From contig NZ_CP156060.1 in NCBI RefSeq assembly GCF_039778605.1, forward strand, positions 2,542,001 to 2,606,000: a stretch of 64,000 nucleotides of DNA. The letters are read 5' to 3'. Origin of the DNA: Flavobacterium sp. WV_118_3. Its GTDB lineage: Bacteria > Bacteroidota > Bacteroidia > Flavobacteriales > Flavobacteriaceae. Position 1 is the first letter of the stretch; each line of letters begins with the position of its first letter. Positions 18,026 through 27,923 of this stretch are shown here, in pieces. The notes beneath the pieces were generated by a model, which was not told the origin of the DNA, ran no database searches, and worked only from the letters and a program-made list of their open reading frames with translations. The position numbers were made by a program, and so were the translations under genes.

Positions 18026-18922
18026 TTATTCTTTTAAAAACCGGAAACTCCCGAATCCTTCATCAGTTTGAATGGAAAGAAAATAAATCCCGGCAGTTAA
18101 GTCGGCTATAGCGATTTGTATTTCCGATTCCTGTTGTTGCGGTACTTTTTTAATTGTTTTCCCGTTTATATCTAAAATTCGTATATCGTTAATCCGTATT
18201 CCGCTTTTTGATCGGAGATATAATACTTCTTGAGCCGGATTGGGAAAAACAGAAAAATTTTCTGTACTAAAATCCACCGTTGTCAGCTTTTTATCTGTAG
18301 TAACTTTAAAATTGTCAACCATAAAGCAGGTTTTATTATGCGAAACACAGTGGATTCCAATTCTTACCGTTTGCCCGGCATAGGCATCCAGACTCATTTT
18401 CTTTTGTTCCCAATTCAATGGTGCCCTTAATGGTGTATTCCCGGAGATTATCGTAAAATCCGCTGAACCAGATGGCGTACCAGTACCGGTATATATGCCT
18501 ACCTCATATTCTTCAAGATAAGCCTGATATGGTGATTTTACATAAAAACTCACTTCATTAGCCAAAGCTCCTAATGCAATAGGCGGACTGATTAGCCAAT
18601 CATCATTTTTCTTTGTTTCCGAAGTCCAGCAAGCAGCATATTTTTCACCACTTTTTGTAGTATAACGTGCCATTTCGATTCCCGAAGCGGATGGATTAAA
18701 AATAATAAAAGCCTGTGGTTTTCCGCAATTCTTCCAATTTTGGGTTAGATGTAGTGTTCTCGTTTTATCCAGATCCAATGTTAACCAAGACCCAATATTC
18801 GAAATAATAAAATCATCATATTTTTCGAAATCGTCCTCGAAAAGAACAGTTGCTCTGGTTTGTGCATTACTCAATATTCCTATGCTAAGGAGTAACGTAA
18901 TTAAAAATAGTTTTAGATTCAT
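18026..18922 (-). CDS. T9SS-exported choice-of-anchor J protein with type A sorting domain
   Basis: 298 residues with a signal peptide (ending near SNAQ). The middle part fits the 'choice-of-anchor J' jelly-roll domain (VLFEDDFEKYDDF near the start, WLISPPIALG, then AGQTVRIGIHCVSHNKTCFM and VDNFKVT). The C-terminal 75 residues are a type A sorting domain: FSVFPNPAQEVLYL, IRILDINGKTI, then LTAGIYFLSIQTDEG and a basic end. It is exported by the T9SS and probably bound to or released from the surface. Its ligand is unknown. Confidence 0.85.
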   Translation of the reverse strand: MNLKLFLITLLLSIGILSNAQTRATVLFEDDFEKYDDFIISNIGSWLTLDLDKTRTLHLTQNWKNCGKPQAFIIFNPSASGIEMARYTTKSGEKYAACWTSETKKNDDWLISPPIALGALANEVSFYVKSPYQAYLEEYEVGIYTGTGTPSGSADFTIISGNTPLRAPLNWEQKKMSLDAYAGQTVRIGIHCVSHNKTCFMVDNFKVTTDKKLTTVDFSTENFSVFPNPAQEVLYLRSKSGIRINDIRILDINGKTIKKVPQQQESEIQIAIADLTAGIYFLSIQTDEGFGSFRFLKE

Positions 18923-19241
18923 TACTATACAATTTTGATTCGTGCTCTAATTTCTATTTTCCATTCTATATTTCACTAATCAATGAACTGTTTTTACCTA
19001 TAATTGCTCTGATTGTTTGGTAATAATTTCGATATCCAAACCGTAAATATCCCTTTACCCAGAATATTTAAAAAATCGGTTTCTGAAGTTAATTCTTCAA
19101 TTGGCAAATTGGAAAGTAATCGTGTTGTATTTTTTGTCATGGCATTTTCTATTCAACAAGTTATAGGATCAATATTAATCCATTTCGAAAATACTTCCAT
19201 ACTGTTGTCGCTACCATCTAAAAACAGGTATTTATACGGAA

Positions 19242-19262
19242 AAAGCGACTTTAAGTCGCTTT
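19242..19262. terminator. Terminator-like hairpin
   Basis: Arms AAAGCGACT / AGTCGCTTT with a 3-base loop. On the minus strand it follows the lipoprotein gene ending at 19320. Confidence 0.55.
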
Positions 19263-19276
19263 CTATATCTATAACA

Positions 19277-19309
19277 ATCCTGACAGGTCTTTGAGACCTG
19301 TGAGGTTTT
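19277..19309. repeat. 33-bp palindromic repeat, imperfect copy
   Basis: Left arm ATCCTGACAGGTCT, right arm AGACCTGTGAGGTTT; same family as 17690 and 17987 with a few unpaired positions. Confidence 0.7.
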
Positions 19310-19319
19310 ATACTGTAGG

Positions 19320-19793
19320 CTAATCACATTCATCACCCCAACATTCCCGGCAGGGTTGGTCGACTTTGGGATAATGATTTTGTTTTTCGGTGGTTACAAA
19401 CATATTATCGGATGTAAATCCGGTTGGAAACGTTGTCATCCAACGTCCCAGGTGTTTTTCCTTCTCGGCCGGAAGGAATTTAAAACTCTGTACCTCTTTT
19501 CCGTTTTTCCATTTTGTTACCGCTACTATCGTATCGCCCGACTGGTAGGTGTTTAAAACCTGATATTCCTGATCTTCCTGCTGACCGTGAAGGAAGATTT
19601 CCGAATTTTCACCGGTATGTGTAATCGTTAGCAATAAATTCCCGGAATCACAGGTATTATAGACTACCAGACCTTTTGCTGTTTTGGTGAGCCGCACCCA
19701 TTCCCGCGGCAACATCCTGAGATCGTAGTTCTTTCGTTCGGGCTCACATCCAAATAAGGTGGAGAGCACAATTCCGGCATAAAAATATTTCAT
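19320..19793 (-). CDS. Hypothetical lipoprotein
   Basis: 157 residues with a short signal peptide and lipobox (STLFGC, Cys16). The body looks beta-rich (GLVVYNTCDSGNLLLTITHT, TIVAVTKWKNGKEVQSFKFL). The C-terminus is Cys-rich (QPCRECWGDECD). I do not recognise the family. Probably an envelope lipoprotein transcribed alone. Confidence 0.65.
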   Translation of the reverse strand: MKYFYAGIVLSTLFGCEPERKNYDLRMLPREWVRLTKTAKGLVVYNTCDSGNLLLTITHTGENSEIFLHGQQEDQEYQVLNTYQSGDTIVAVTKWKNGKEVQSFKFLPAEKEKHLGRWMTTFPTGFTSDNMFVTTEKQNHYPKVDQPCRECWGDECD

Positions 19794-19835
19794 CTTTCTT
19801 TTTCAATTTTTTTGCAAATATACTTCGGGACTAAC

Positions 19836-19870
19836 AGAAAAAAGAAGCCGTTTTCTGAGCTTCTTTTTTT
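19836..19870. terminator. Terminator of the beta-barrel gene
   Basis: Arms AAAGAAGC / GCTTCTTT with a 10-base loop and A/T runs on both sides, just downstream of the minus-strand gene ending at 19874. Confidence 0.8.
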
Positions 19871-19873
19871 GTC

Positions 19874-22666
19874 TTAAAAGGCACCCGGTCTTCTTCCGCT
19901 GCCTTTTTTCTCTTTTCCGGCAAATTTTTCAATCTTATAGGTCAGCGAAAACATCGCATAACGCTTTAATACCGTATTCTCCTCATCCCGGATACTGGTG
20001 GCTCCAATTGTTCGGATGGCACTTTGATTTTGGTTTAGCAAATCATAAACTTTAACTTTAAACAACATTCTGTCATCAAAGAAATTATAGCCCACACTGG
20101 TATTCCACAGGTAAAAATCCTTTTTAAAACCGTCGGAAATAGCCGAGTTATACGTATATCCAAAATCATTTCCAATTACCAATCCTTTAGGCCAGTAACT
20201 TGTGGTTTGCAGATTGAACTGATGCGTGTAGTTGGATGCCGAATTAACTGTGTAATTGGTATAATTCGTCACGTTATACGAATACGTGTACGATGGCGTT
20301 ACCGTCAATAATTCGCCATAATCCCAGTTTAAATTAAGTCGGGTACGAAAACGGTAGTTGAACGCATCAAACAGTTCTCCGTTAGTATAGCCTTTATCTT
20401 TTGTAAGGCTTAGACTCGGAGAAATACCCATTCGGAATTTATGCATATCAATGATATGGCTTTTGCTCCAGTTTCCGCCTCCTGTAAGATTAAATCCTCC
20501 GGATATATTCTGATAAGTTGTATAACGTTTCGCGCTTTCATCATAAATGGTTGACGCTATAATCTGGCTGTCGTAATACTGACCTGTAACCGAAAAGCTA
20601 TAACCCGATCGGGTAGCATAATTATAATTTCGAAGATAAATTCCCGCTGAATGGCTTGTGGCCGGATCTAAATCCGGGTTTCCAATATAACTCACCAAAG
20701 CATTTGACGGGTCATCTACCGGTAACATCTGAACGGCCGACGGGAATGAAACCCGATAGGAATAGTTCATCGAAAACGATTTGGCTTTCGACAGTTTGTA
20801 GCTCATATATAGCGAAGCTGAGGGCAGTATATAATCCCGTATCAATTTGGTATTTCGATACAGGTAATACGATTCGTTATCCAAACGGGTAATATTGGTC
20901 CCGAAATAACTACTCAGGAAGAATTTATTTTTTTCGATATTGATTCCGGCTTTCGGACTTATCGTAGTCGTTGTAGATCGAAGGAAATTGGAAAGCGTAT
21001 CGTTTTGTATCGTATAATCTTCCGTAGTCGCATCATAGTTATACGCCGTTTTATTATCCAATACTTTATTCCAGCTATAATCTACCGCCAGCTTTAAACG
21101 TACGGAATCCATAACCGGTTCCAGATATTCCAGGTCGATCTCCACACGGTCGTTAAAGTTCCGGTTATACCGAATCTGATCCCGGTTATCGGTTCGAAGC
21201 AAAGCTCCGTTGTCGTCATAAAAACGGGTTTTCGATTGGTTGAGATTGCTTCCGATGTCTTTGGAATTGGAATTATCGAGATCAATCCCAAGACTTCTTC
21301 CTTTTTTTGCAAATTGTTTATTAAAACTAATGGAATTTGAAAAATTCTGACTATCACTTTCATTATACAAGTTACTGTCACTATCGTTCAAAACACGATT
21401 GTTTTCGTTCATCGTCGCCTCTTCCGACTGGCTTTTGTATTTGGTGTTGCCTTTGGAAAATCGTGGCGAAACATATACAGTAGCCGTCGAATCGATCTTA
21501 TATTCGATAATAAGACTTCCATTATGCATATACTTATCTTCACGCGTGTTTCCGACTGATTCGGTTATAATTGTCCGATCCGGAAGAAAGTTTTGATACC
21601 GGCTTTTATTGTCATTCTTTGACGTGGCATCGGTATAAAAATAATTACCGCTTACATCAAATCCTTTGAAAAACTGATCGGCATAATTTAACCCCGCCAT
21701 ATTGGATTGGGTAATTCCCTTTCCACCACCAAAATTCATTCCGTTCACTCCAAAACTGCCATCTCCACCAATATTCACCGAAGCATTACGTCCGCCACTC
21801 ATATTGTCGAAAATTTCATTCATTGAAAATCCGGCCGAATTGATATTATTTGATGATCCTAAAAAACTGATTTTACGGTTTCCTTTAAAATAATTGATCA
21901 ACGCACTGCTTTCGTAGCGGCTGTCAGTTCCATATCCCCCGGTAAACCTTCCAAAAAATCCTTTGTTTTTATCTTCATCTATCGTCAGGTTAATTGTAGC
22001 ATTATTCGAACTGGCTTTTTGTCCGGAGAGCTCTTCTTTTTTCGTTTTGGTATCGGTTACCTGTATTTTATTGATGATTTCGGATGGCAAACTCTGTAAA
22101 GCAATCTTACCGTCTTTATCGAAAAACGGTTTGCCGTTTACCAATATCTGGTTAACTTCCTTTCCATTGACCGTTACTTTGCCGTTATCGACTTCAACAC
22201 CCGGTAATTGTTTTAATAATGTTTCGACATTGGAATCCGGACGCACTTTAAACGAGGCGGCATTAAATTCTAAAGTATCTTTTTTAATCCGAATGGGCGG
22301 TGCTTCGGTTTTTACAATCACTTCATCCAGTACTTTAGACGATTCGACTATTGCAATGGTTCCAAAATCCCGGGATGCAGTTATCCCATCCAATTCCTGC
22401 TTATAATCCTGATACCCGATCATCGATACCTTTAGAAAAACCGGTTGGCTATTTTTTTTAACGCTAAATTCAAAATTACCCGATTTGTTGGTAATCGTGT
22501 AGTCAATAAGTGTAGAATCTTTTGCAACCGAAAGATAAACGGTAACCGATTCGGCTGGTAATCCTGAGTTTTTGTCTATTACCTTTCCTTTTAACATCAT
22601 ATTATTCTGAGCAAAAGACAGGCAACTTATCAACAAAAACGCAAAAAGTAAGGTGAATTTTTGCAT
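19874..22666 (-). CDS. Outer-membrane beta-barrel protein, TonB-dependent-receptor-like
   Basis: 930 residues. A signal peptide ends SFAQ. An N-terminal carboxypeptidase-regulatory-like domain (about 23-105, beginning MLKGKVIDKNSGLPAESVTV) leads to a plug-like region (about 140-215, FKVRPDSNVETLLKQLPGVE and NGKPFFDKDGKIALQSLPSE). A long barrel follows, ending with TYKIEKFAGK and a short basic tail rather than the usual terminal aromatic strand. It matches the Bacteroidetes 'outer membrane beta-barrel' family related to TonB receptors; no substrate can be assigned. No SusD partner is adjacent. Der lies upstream on the same strand but is separated by a terminator. Confidence 0.85.
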   Translation of the reverse strand: MQKFTLLFAFLLISCLSFAQNNMMLKGKVIDKNSGLPAESVTVYLSVAKDSTLIDYTITNKSGNFEFSVKKNSQPVFLKVSMIGYQDYKQELDGITASRDFGTIAIVESSKVLDEVIVKTEAPPIRIKKDTLEFNAASFKVRPDSNVETLLKQLPGVEVDNGKVTVNGKEVNQILVNGKPFFDKDGKIALQSLPSEIINKIQVTDTKTKKEELSGQKASSNNATINLTIDEDKNKGFFGRFTGGYGTDSRYESSALINYFKGNRKISFLGSSNNINSAGFSMNEIFDNMSGGRNASVNIGGDGSFGVNGMNFGGGKGITQSNMAGLNYADQFFKGFDVSGNYFYTDATSKNDNKSRYQNFLPDRTIITESVGNTREDKYMHNGSLIIEYKIDSTATVYVSPRFSKGNTKYKSQSEEATMNENNRVLNDSDSNLYNESDSQNFSNSISFNKQFAKKGRSLGIDLDNSNSKDIGSNLNQSKTRFYDDNGALLRTDNRDQIRYNRNFNDRVEIDLEYLEPVMDSVRLKLAVDYSWNKVLDNKTAYNYDATTEDYTIQNDTLSNFLRSTTTTISPKAGINIEKNKFFLSSYFGTNITRLDNESYYLYRNTKLIRDYILPSASLYMSYKLSKAKSFSMNYSYRVSFPSAVQMLPVDDPSNALVSYIGNPDLDPATSHSAGIYLRNYNYATRSGYSFSVTGQYYDSQIIASTIYDESAKRYTTYQNISGGFNLTGGGNWSKSHIIDMHKFRMGISPSLSLTKDKGYTNGELFDAFNYRFRTRLNLNWDYGELLTVTPSYTYSYNVTNYTNYTVNSASNYTHQFNLQTTSYWPKGLVIGNDFGYTYNSAISDGFKKDFYLWNTSVGYNFFDDRMLFKVKVYDLLNQNQSAIRTIGATSIRDEENTVLKRYAMFSLTYKIEKFAGKEKKGSGRRPGAF

Positions 22667-22671
22667 TTGTA

Positions 22672-22712
22672 TAAAAAAAATTGCGGTTAATATGTAAACA
22701 TAATAACCGCAA
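22672..22712 (-). terminator. Terminator of der
   Basis: Arms TTGCGGTTA / TAACCGCAA with a 14-base loop; on the minus strand a run of eight Us follows. Confidence 0.85.
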
Positions 22713-22764
22713 AAGAAATGATTTCGTATATAAAAACAGAAGCCCTTATAGAAACTTTAACAAA

Positions 22765-24075
22765 CTATTTCTGTCTGAAATAAATATCAATCGGAACACC
22801 TGAAAAGTTATAATTCTCACGTAATTTGTTTTCAATAAAACGTTTATACGGATCTTTAACATACTGTGGCAAATTGGCAAAAAACACAAACTGAGGCGTT
22901 GGTGTTGGCAACTGCATACAGTATTTAATTTTAATGTATTTCCCTTTTAAAGCCGGTGGTGGCGTATGCTCGATAATAGGCAACATCAACTCGTTGAATT
23001 TTGAAGTCGCAATACGTTGCTTACGGTTTTCATAAACCTCAACAGCGGTTTCCAGAGCCTTTAAAAGTCGTTGTTTGGTCAATGCAGATACAAACAGGAT
23101 CGGCACATCGGTAAACGGTGCAATCTCCTGACGGATTCTCGCTTCATAATCACGTGTTGACATAGTGTCTTTTTCAACCAAATCCCATTTGTTTACCAGA
23201 ATTACCACTCCTTTTCGGTTCTTTTCGGCCAACCAGAAAATACTCTGATCCTGTCCTTCAAAACCACGGGTAGCATCGATCATCAGGATACAAACATCAC
23301 TGTGCTCAATCGCACGAATGGAACGCATCACGGAATAGAACTCCAAATCTTCCTTTACCTTGGCTTTTCTACGGATTCCGGCCGTATCTACTAAGTTAAA
23401 TTCAAATCCGAAACGGTTGTATTTGGTGTCGATCGCATCACGGGTTGTTCCGGCGATATCGGTTACCACAAAACGGTCTTCACCGATCAGCGCATTGATA
23501 AACGACGATTTTCCGGCATTTGGTCGTCCTACTACAGCAAAACGCGGTAGCGGATTTTCTTCTTCCACTGCATCCGGAAGTTCCGGTAATAATTCGACTA
23601 AAGCGTCCAGTAATTCACCGGTTCCACTTCCGTTCATCCCGGCAATAGTATAGTATTCGCCCAGCCCAAGGTTATAAAATTCGAATGCGTCTTTTTCACG
23701 CATGGCATTGTCTACTTTGTTTACGGCAAGCAAAACGGGTTTGGTCACTTTACGCAACAGTTTTGCCACTTCATCGTCCATCGGGGTGATGCCTTCTTCC
23801 ACATCGACCATAAAAATGATCGCGTCGGCTTCATCGATAGCCAATTCTACCTGACGGCGGATTTCGCCTTCAAAAATATCGTCGGAACCTTTAATATATC
23901 CTCCGGTGTCGATCACCGAGAACTCTTTTCCATTCCATTCACTTTTTCCGTAGTTACGGTCGCGGGTAACACCACTTACCGAATCGACAATGGCATCACG
24001 ACGCTGAATCAATCGGTTGAAAAAAGTGGATTTTCCTACATTGGGCCTTCCTACTATGGCTACGATATTATTCAT
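22765..24075 (-). CDS. der: Ribosome biogenesis GTPase Der
   Basis: 436 residues with two GTPase domains in tandem, the hallmark of Der/EngA. Domain 1 has GRPNVGKS (about residue 8), DTGGY and NKVD. Domain 2 has GRPNAGKS (about 183), DTAGIRRK and NKWD. A C-terminal KH-like domain ends IDIYFRQK. It assists 50S subunit maturation. A -7-like box TACTTTTG lies upstream on the minus strand (24099-24092) without a clear TTG partner. Confidence 0.98.
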   Translation of the reverse strand: MNNIVAIVGRPNVGKSTFFNRLIQRRDAIVDSVSGVTRDRNYGKSEWNGKEFSVIDTGGYIKGSDDIFEGEIRRQVELAIDEADAIIFMVDVEEGITPMDDEVAKLLRKVTKPVLLAVNKVDNAMREKDAFEFYNLGLGEYYTIAGMNGSGTGELLDALVELLPELPDAVEEENPLPRFAVVGRPNAGKSSFINALIGEDRFVVTDIAGTTRDAIDTKYNRFGFEFNLVDTAGIRRKAKVKEDLEFYSVMRSIRAIEHSDVCILMIDATRGFEGQDQSIFWLAEKNRKGVVILVNKWDLVEKDTMSTRDYEARIRQEIAPFTDVPILFVSALTKQRLLKALETAVEVYENRKQRIATSKFNELMLPIIEHTPPPALKGKYIKIKYCMQLPTPTPQFVFFANLPQYVKDPYKRFIENKLRENYNFSGVPIDIYFRQK

Positions 24076-24158
24076 CTTTCTTTATTTTTTGCAAAAGTAC
24101 ATTATTTTAATTGTAGCGGCCTTATCCCAACTACAACACTGTTTCTATTTTGGTATTT

Positions 24159-25043
24159 TTATTTATTGTTGTATCCGAAACGACGTAACTGGTAACTGCT
24201 GTTTCTCCAGTCTTTGTTCACTTTTACGAACATTTCGATATGGATTTTCTTTCCAAAAAATTTCTCAAGGTCTTGTCGGGCTTCGATTCCTACTTTTTTG
24301 ATCGCAGCACCTTTATGTCCGATGATGATTCCTTTTTGCGTATCGCGTTCTACCATGATCACCGCCCGGATCCGTATGATATCATCGTCTTCCTTAAATT
24401 CTTCGGTTTCGATTTCTACGGAATACGGAATTTCTTTTTCGTAATGCAACAGAATTTTTTCACGAATGGTTTCGTTTACAAAGAAACGTTCCGGCTTATC
24501 GGTTAACGCATCTTTCGGATAATAGGCCGGCGATTCCGGTAATAATTCAATAATTCTGTCGAATACGGTGCTTACGTTAAAATTTTCAAGGGCTGAAATT
24601 GGATAAATTTCGGCATTCGGCACTTTTTCTTTCCAAAGGTTTACCTGTTCTTCCAGTTGTTCCTGGTTGGATTTGTCGATTTTGTTTAACAACAACAATA
24701 CCGGGATTTTGGCGTGGATGATCTTGTTAAAGAACGCTTCGTCTTTTAATTCCTTCTCTCCTATTTCGACCATATATACCAGTATGTCGGCATCTTCGAA
24801 AGCAGATTTTACAAAATCCATCATCGACGACTGTAATTCATACGCCGGTTTGATGATTCCCGGTGTATCGGAAAACAGGATTTGAAAATCGTCTCCGTTT
24901 ACAATTCCCAGAATACGGTGACGGGTGGTTTGTGCTTTAGACGTTATAATAGAAAGGCGTTCGCCAACAAAGGCATTCATCAATGTCGATTTACCGACAT
25001 TGGGATTCCCGATGATGTTAACAAAACCTGCTTTGTGTGCCAT
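24159..25043 (-). CDS. era: GTPase Era
   Basis: 294 residues. G domain with GNPNVGKS (about residues 12-19), SDTPG and NKID, and a C-terminal KH domain with IIGHKGAAIKKVG. Era binds the 3' end of 16S rRNA and is needed for 30S assembly. The end RRFGYNNK is typical of Bacteroidetes Era. On the minus strand a TACCTTTG box lies 19-26 bp upstream of the ATG inside a small inverted repeat. It precedes der on the same strand, with an 83-bp gap. Confidence 0.98.
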   Translation of the reverse strand: MAHKAGFVNIIGNPNVGKSTLMNAFVGERLSIITSKAQTTRHRILGIVNGDDFQILFSDTPGIIKPAYELQSSMMDFVKSAFEDADILVYMVEIGEKELKDEAFFNKIIHAKIPVLLLLNKIDKSNQEQLEEQVNLWKEKVPNAEIYPISALENFNVSTVFDRIIELLPESPAYYPKDALTDKPERFFVNETIREKILLHYEKEIPYSVEIETEEFKEDDDIIRIRAVIMVERDTQKGIIIGHKGAAIKKVGIEARQDLEKFFGKKIHIEMFVKVNKDWRNSSYQLRRFGYNNK

Positions 25044-25119
25044 AGTAAAAATTTTAGCCTACAAAGGTAGGCATATCAGGCGAATAAGAGTGAAATTTTT
25101 ATTTTTTTTAAAAAAAGCC

Positions 25120-25149
25120 TTGTCAATCCAAATATTCGTTGTAGTTTTG
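25120..25149 (+). promoter_or_regulatory. Bacteroidetes-type promoter for the tRNA pair
   Basis: TTG (25120-25122), 19 bp, TAGTTTTG (25142-25149), a full match to the Bacteroidetes primary-sigma consensus. The first tRNA begins 13 bp after the -7 box. Confidence 0.85.
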
Positions 25150-25161
25150 CACTCGAAACAT

Positions 25162-25234
25162 CGCGGGATAGAGCAGTAGGCAGCTCGTCGGGCTCATAAC
25201 CCGAAGGTCACAGGTTCGAGTCCTGTTCCCGCTA
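25162..25234 (+). tRNA. Initiator tRNA-fMet (CAU), copy 1
   Basis: Cloverleaf with anticodon CAT in CTCATAA. Initiator marks are all visible: position 1 (C) cannot pair with position 72 (T); the anticodon stem has GGG/CCC next to the loop (TCGGG / CCCGA); and the D stem has A11-T24 (GAGC / GCTC). The T arm is ACAGG TTCGAGT CCTGT. No CCA is encoded. Confidence 0.95.
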
Positions 25235-25267
25235 CTAAGAAAACATACTGAGAATACAAACGCACAG

Positions 25268-25340
25268 CGCGGGATAGAGCAGTAGGCAGCTCGTCGGGCT
25301 CATAACCCGAAGGTCACAGGTTCGAGTCCTGTTCCCGCTA
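25268..25340 (+). tRNA. Initiator tRNA-fMet (CAU), copy 2
   Basis: Identical over its 73 bases to copy 1, 33 bp downstream, and probably processed from the same transcript. Same initiator features. Confidence 0.95.
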
Positions 25341-25345
25341 CTCAG

Positions 25346-25376
25346 AAAGCCCCTATATTTTTATAGGGGCTTTTTT
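25346..25376 (+). terminator. Terminator of the tRNA operon
   Basis: Arms AAGCCCCTATA / TATAGGGGCTT, 4-5 base T loop, T-run after. Confidence 0.92.
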
Positions 25377-25476
25377 GATTTAAACCTCCCCCCTTTCCCC
25401 TAAAAGAAACAGCCTTCAGCACTCTTTTTCTCCTTTTTTTACCTTATTTTTGAGATTACCTGAAACCTCAGAAATC

Positions 25477-26677
25477 ATGAATCCGGAAGAAATAGCAATT
25501 GCCGAAAAAAAGTTCCTTGAAATGGAACGCATCCGAAAGGTGTTTGATTCTATTTGTAAAAAACTGAATTTAAAACAAGGGGATTTTTTCGGGTTTTATG
25601 ACACCCGGGGATTTGCGGTTTTAAACCTTTTCGATACAATTACAAACACCAACCGGGCTTTAAAAGTATCGGAAGGGGGCGAAATACTCATCGACACAAC
25701 CGATTATTATTCCATTAATCAGTCGCACACCAAAAAAAAACATTTTGTTTTTTAGTGCTTTTGTTGAAAAAACAGACGGATATTCCCAAACCAAAACCGG
25801 TATTCTCGATGAAAATTTTGAAATCATATTACCCGCTATTTTTGACAGCTTTCAGGAGCTAAATCCTAAAAGTTTTCGGGTTTCCAACGGATCGTTTTGC
25901 GGCGTTATGACGACCACTTTTGAAATGATCATCCCTCTTACATTCCGGGAAATCGAATATAATGAGACATTAGAAGTTTTTAAAGCCCGGGAAGTGATTA
26001 ACAATGGAGATCATGCTGTTTATCATCTTTTTGATCAAACTGGAAGATTTTTAAAAAAGCTTGAATACGGTCTGGTTACATTTGAAAACGATCCTTCCTA
26101 TTATACGATCTATGATACTAAAGTCCGTTCTGATGTTTATTATGACCATACGGATATGATCGGAAATCGAGGACTTTTGGATCGCAATTTTAATATGATC
26201 ATCCCTCCTGTTTATGATATGATTTTTCAAGGGCGTACCTCCATTATTGTATACGATCGGAAAAATGCAGCACCCAATTTTGATCATGATTTTGTAAACT
26301 CACCATCGTTGGATTCGTTTTTTGTTTTAGACGGTGGCAAATGCGCTGTTTTTGATTATAACCAAAATTTACAAATCCCGCTTGTATACAATTGGATAGA
26401 ACCAACCTTTGACAGTACCTTGTTTTTAATTAATCCAACCGGTCTGCTCTATTATTCCCGCTATATACAAGACGATAAAGGGCATTGGGGTGTTCAAGGC
26501 GGAAAATGGGGGCTTATATCTAACAGCAATAAAATAATAGTAGCGCCCGTTTATAATTTTGTAGCACATTATGACGCCAAAGTAATATTCTACAACCAAC
26601 AATCCGACAACGGAACAATTCTGGACATTGAAAATGCTATTACTATTTTATTAAATCCGGAAAACCGAAATTCGTAG
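25477..26677 (+). pseudogene. WG-repeat protein split by a frameshift at an A9 run
   Basis: Two overlapping frames encode one protein. The first (from ATG 25477, MNPEEIAIAEKKFLEMERI) runs to a stop at 25753-25755. The second carries on with ILFFSAFVEKTDGYSQTKTG and ends at 26677. The switch lies at nine consecutive As (25732-25740); removing one A (or adding two) would join them into about 400 residues. The second part shows WG/KWG-type repeats: GILDENFEIILPAIFDSF, GLLDRNFNMIIPPVYDMI and GKWGLISNSNKIIVAPVYN. The repeats' ligand is unknown. A real mutation, an assembly error, or transcriptional slippage at the A-run are all possible. Confidence 0.7.
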
Positions 26678-26711
26678 TTATTACAATTTCACCCGGACAT
26701 ACTACGCATTT

Positions 26712-27245
26712 CTACTCAAAAAACGCTTTTGGATATACCACAACTCCCGACACGTCCTTTAGTGCTCCGGGGATCAGTTCAATCACCATACAATTTTCAG
26801 GAGGCACATCAAAAGGCAATCGTATTCCATATTGACTTGTCATTTGATAACCAAACTTTGGATAATACTTTTCATGTCCCAACAGTATCACCGATCCAAA
26901 TCCCATTTCTGTTGCGATACGATGTCCTTCCCGAATCAACTGTCCTCCAATACCTTTTCCCTGAAAATCCTGTAAAACCGCTACAGGCGCCAATGCCAAC
27001 GATTCGGCTTCAACTCCATTATTGGCTTTGATTACTATTTTCGTTAGCAAAATATACCCCACTATTTTCCTTTCCAGAATTCCAACAAGAGCCAATTCCG
27101 GAACAAAAGCATCCGAATTCCGCAGGCGTTCCACTAAAAATTGTTCCTGATGGTCACTGAATACGACATTCTTAAAAGCATTTTCAATGAGATTAGAAAC
27201 TGCCTCAAAATCATTTTTATCTTCTTTCCTTATTTCTAATGGCAT
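26712..27245 (-). CDS. GNAT family N-acetyltransferase
   Basis: 177 residues. GNAT fold with the acetyl-CoA loop in LAPVAVLQDFQGKGIGGQLI (Q/R-x-x-G-x-G/A as QGKGIG) and the later GHEKYYPKFGYQ block, which is typical of the YhbS-like subfamily. Substrate unknown. Standalone minus-strand gene. Confidence 0.9.
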   Translation of the reverse strand: MPLEIRKEDKNDFEAVSNLIENAFKNVVFSDHQEQFLVERLRNSDAFVPELALVGILERKIVGYILLTKIVIKANNGVEAESLALAPVAVLQDFQGKGIGGQLIREGHRIATEMGFGSVILLGHEKYYPKFGYQMTSQYGIRLPFDVPPENCMVIELIPGALKDVSGVVVYPKAFFE

Positions 27246-27286
27246 CCTACTTTATTTTAGTATAAAATCTACCGTTTTTTATTTTA

Positions 27287-27667
27287 CTATTCGTGTATTT
27301 TTACCCATTCGACACTATCATTTTCCTTTAGTTTTATAACCATCGACTTGGTTTGCAACGGAAAAAACAGTGCCCGTTTCTGTAGAATGGTATAAAAGAG
27401 ATATAAGCTATCCGTTCGGTCGGGTGTTCCTAATAATTCCAAAACAGCTGCTTTTTTGAGCTGTTTTAACCGCTTACTATCGATCAAATCCTGAAGCATC
27501 ATCGCCCTATAAGCATAGGCGGCATCACTTTTAACCGCCCATTTTTCCTTATCAAAAGACATGACCTTTCTGGTTTCTTTTTGCCTTTCGATCGGATTCG
27601 TTTTTTCTGTATTCTGACAAGCCAGACACGTTAATACCAGTACGAACAACCCTATGTATATTTTCAT
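27287..27667 (-). CDS. Hypothetical lipoprotein, BamE/SmpA-like
   Basis: 126 residues from the ATG giving MKIYIGLFVL, which places a lipobox (LTCLAC, Cys17) at the right distance; a longer form starting at 27721 would bury the signal peptide. The sequence AAVLELLGTPDRTDSLYLFY resembles the BamE/SmpA-type fold (x-V-x-x-L-L-G-x-P). Function unknown. Confidence 0.6.
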   Translation of the reverse strand: MKIYIGLFVLVLTCLACQNTEKTNPIERQKETRKVMSFDKEKWAVKSDAAYAYRAMMLQDLIDSKRLKQLKKAAVLELLGTPDRTDSLYLFYTILQKRALFFPLQTKSMVIKLKENDSVEWVKIHE

Positions 27668-27923
27668 TATTGCGGTTTTATATACTAAATATACAAAAGT
27701 CAGGTGGAATACTAAGGACAAATAGAGTCACCGATACACAAAAAAACTTCTTATCCCATTCTATTAACCACTTATAGCTACCTTCACCTTCGAAATTACA
27801 ATTTATTTTATTCCGATTTCTGGAGATCGAATAGTGATTACAATCAATTTTTAATTCCCCTTAAAAAACCCGGTTTTAAACGTACCTATCCCCTTCATTT
27901 TATTTTTTTATAACTATTATATT

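Larger units (their letters stand above)
18923..19319. other. Intergenic stretch without a gene
   Basis: No convincing gene on either strand; an open frame at 19013-19294 has no domain, signal peptide or good composition. The right end holds a hairpin (19242-19262) and a palindromic repeat (19277-19309). Confidence 0.6.

Noticed and set aside
19013..19294. 93-codon open frame on the + strand
   Set aside because: No recognisable features, and its end runs into a terminator-like hairpin and a palindromic repeat.
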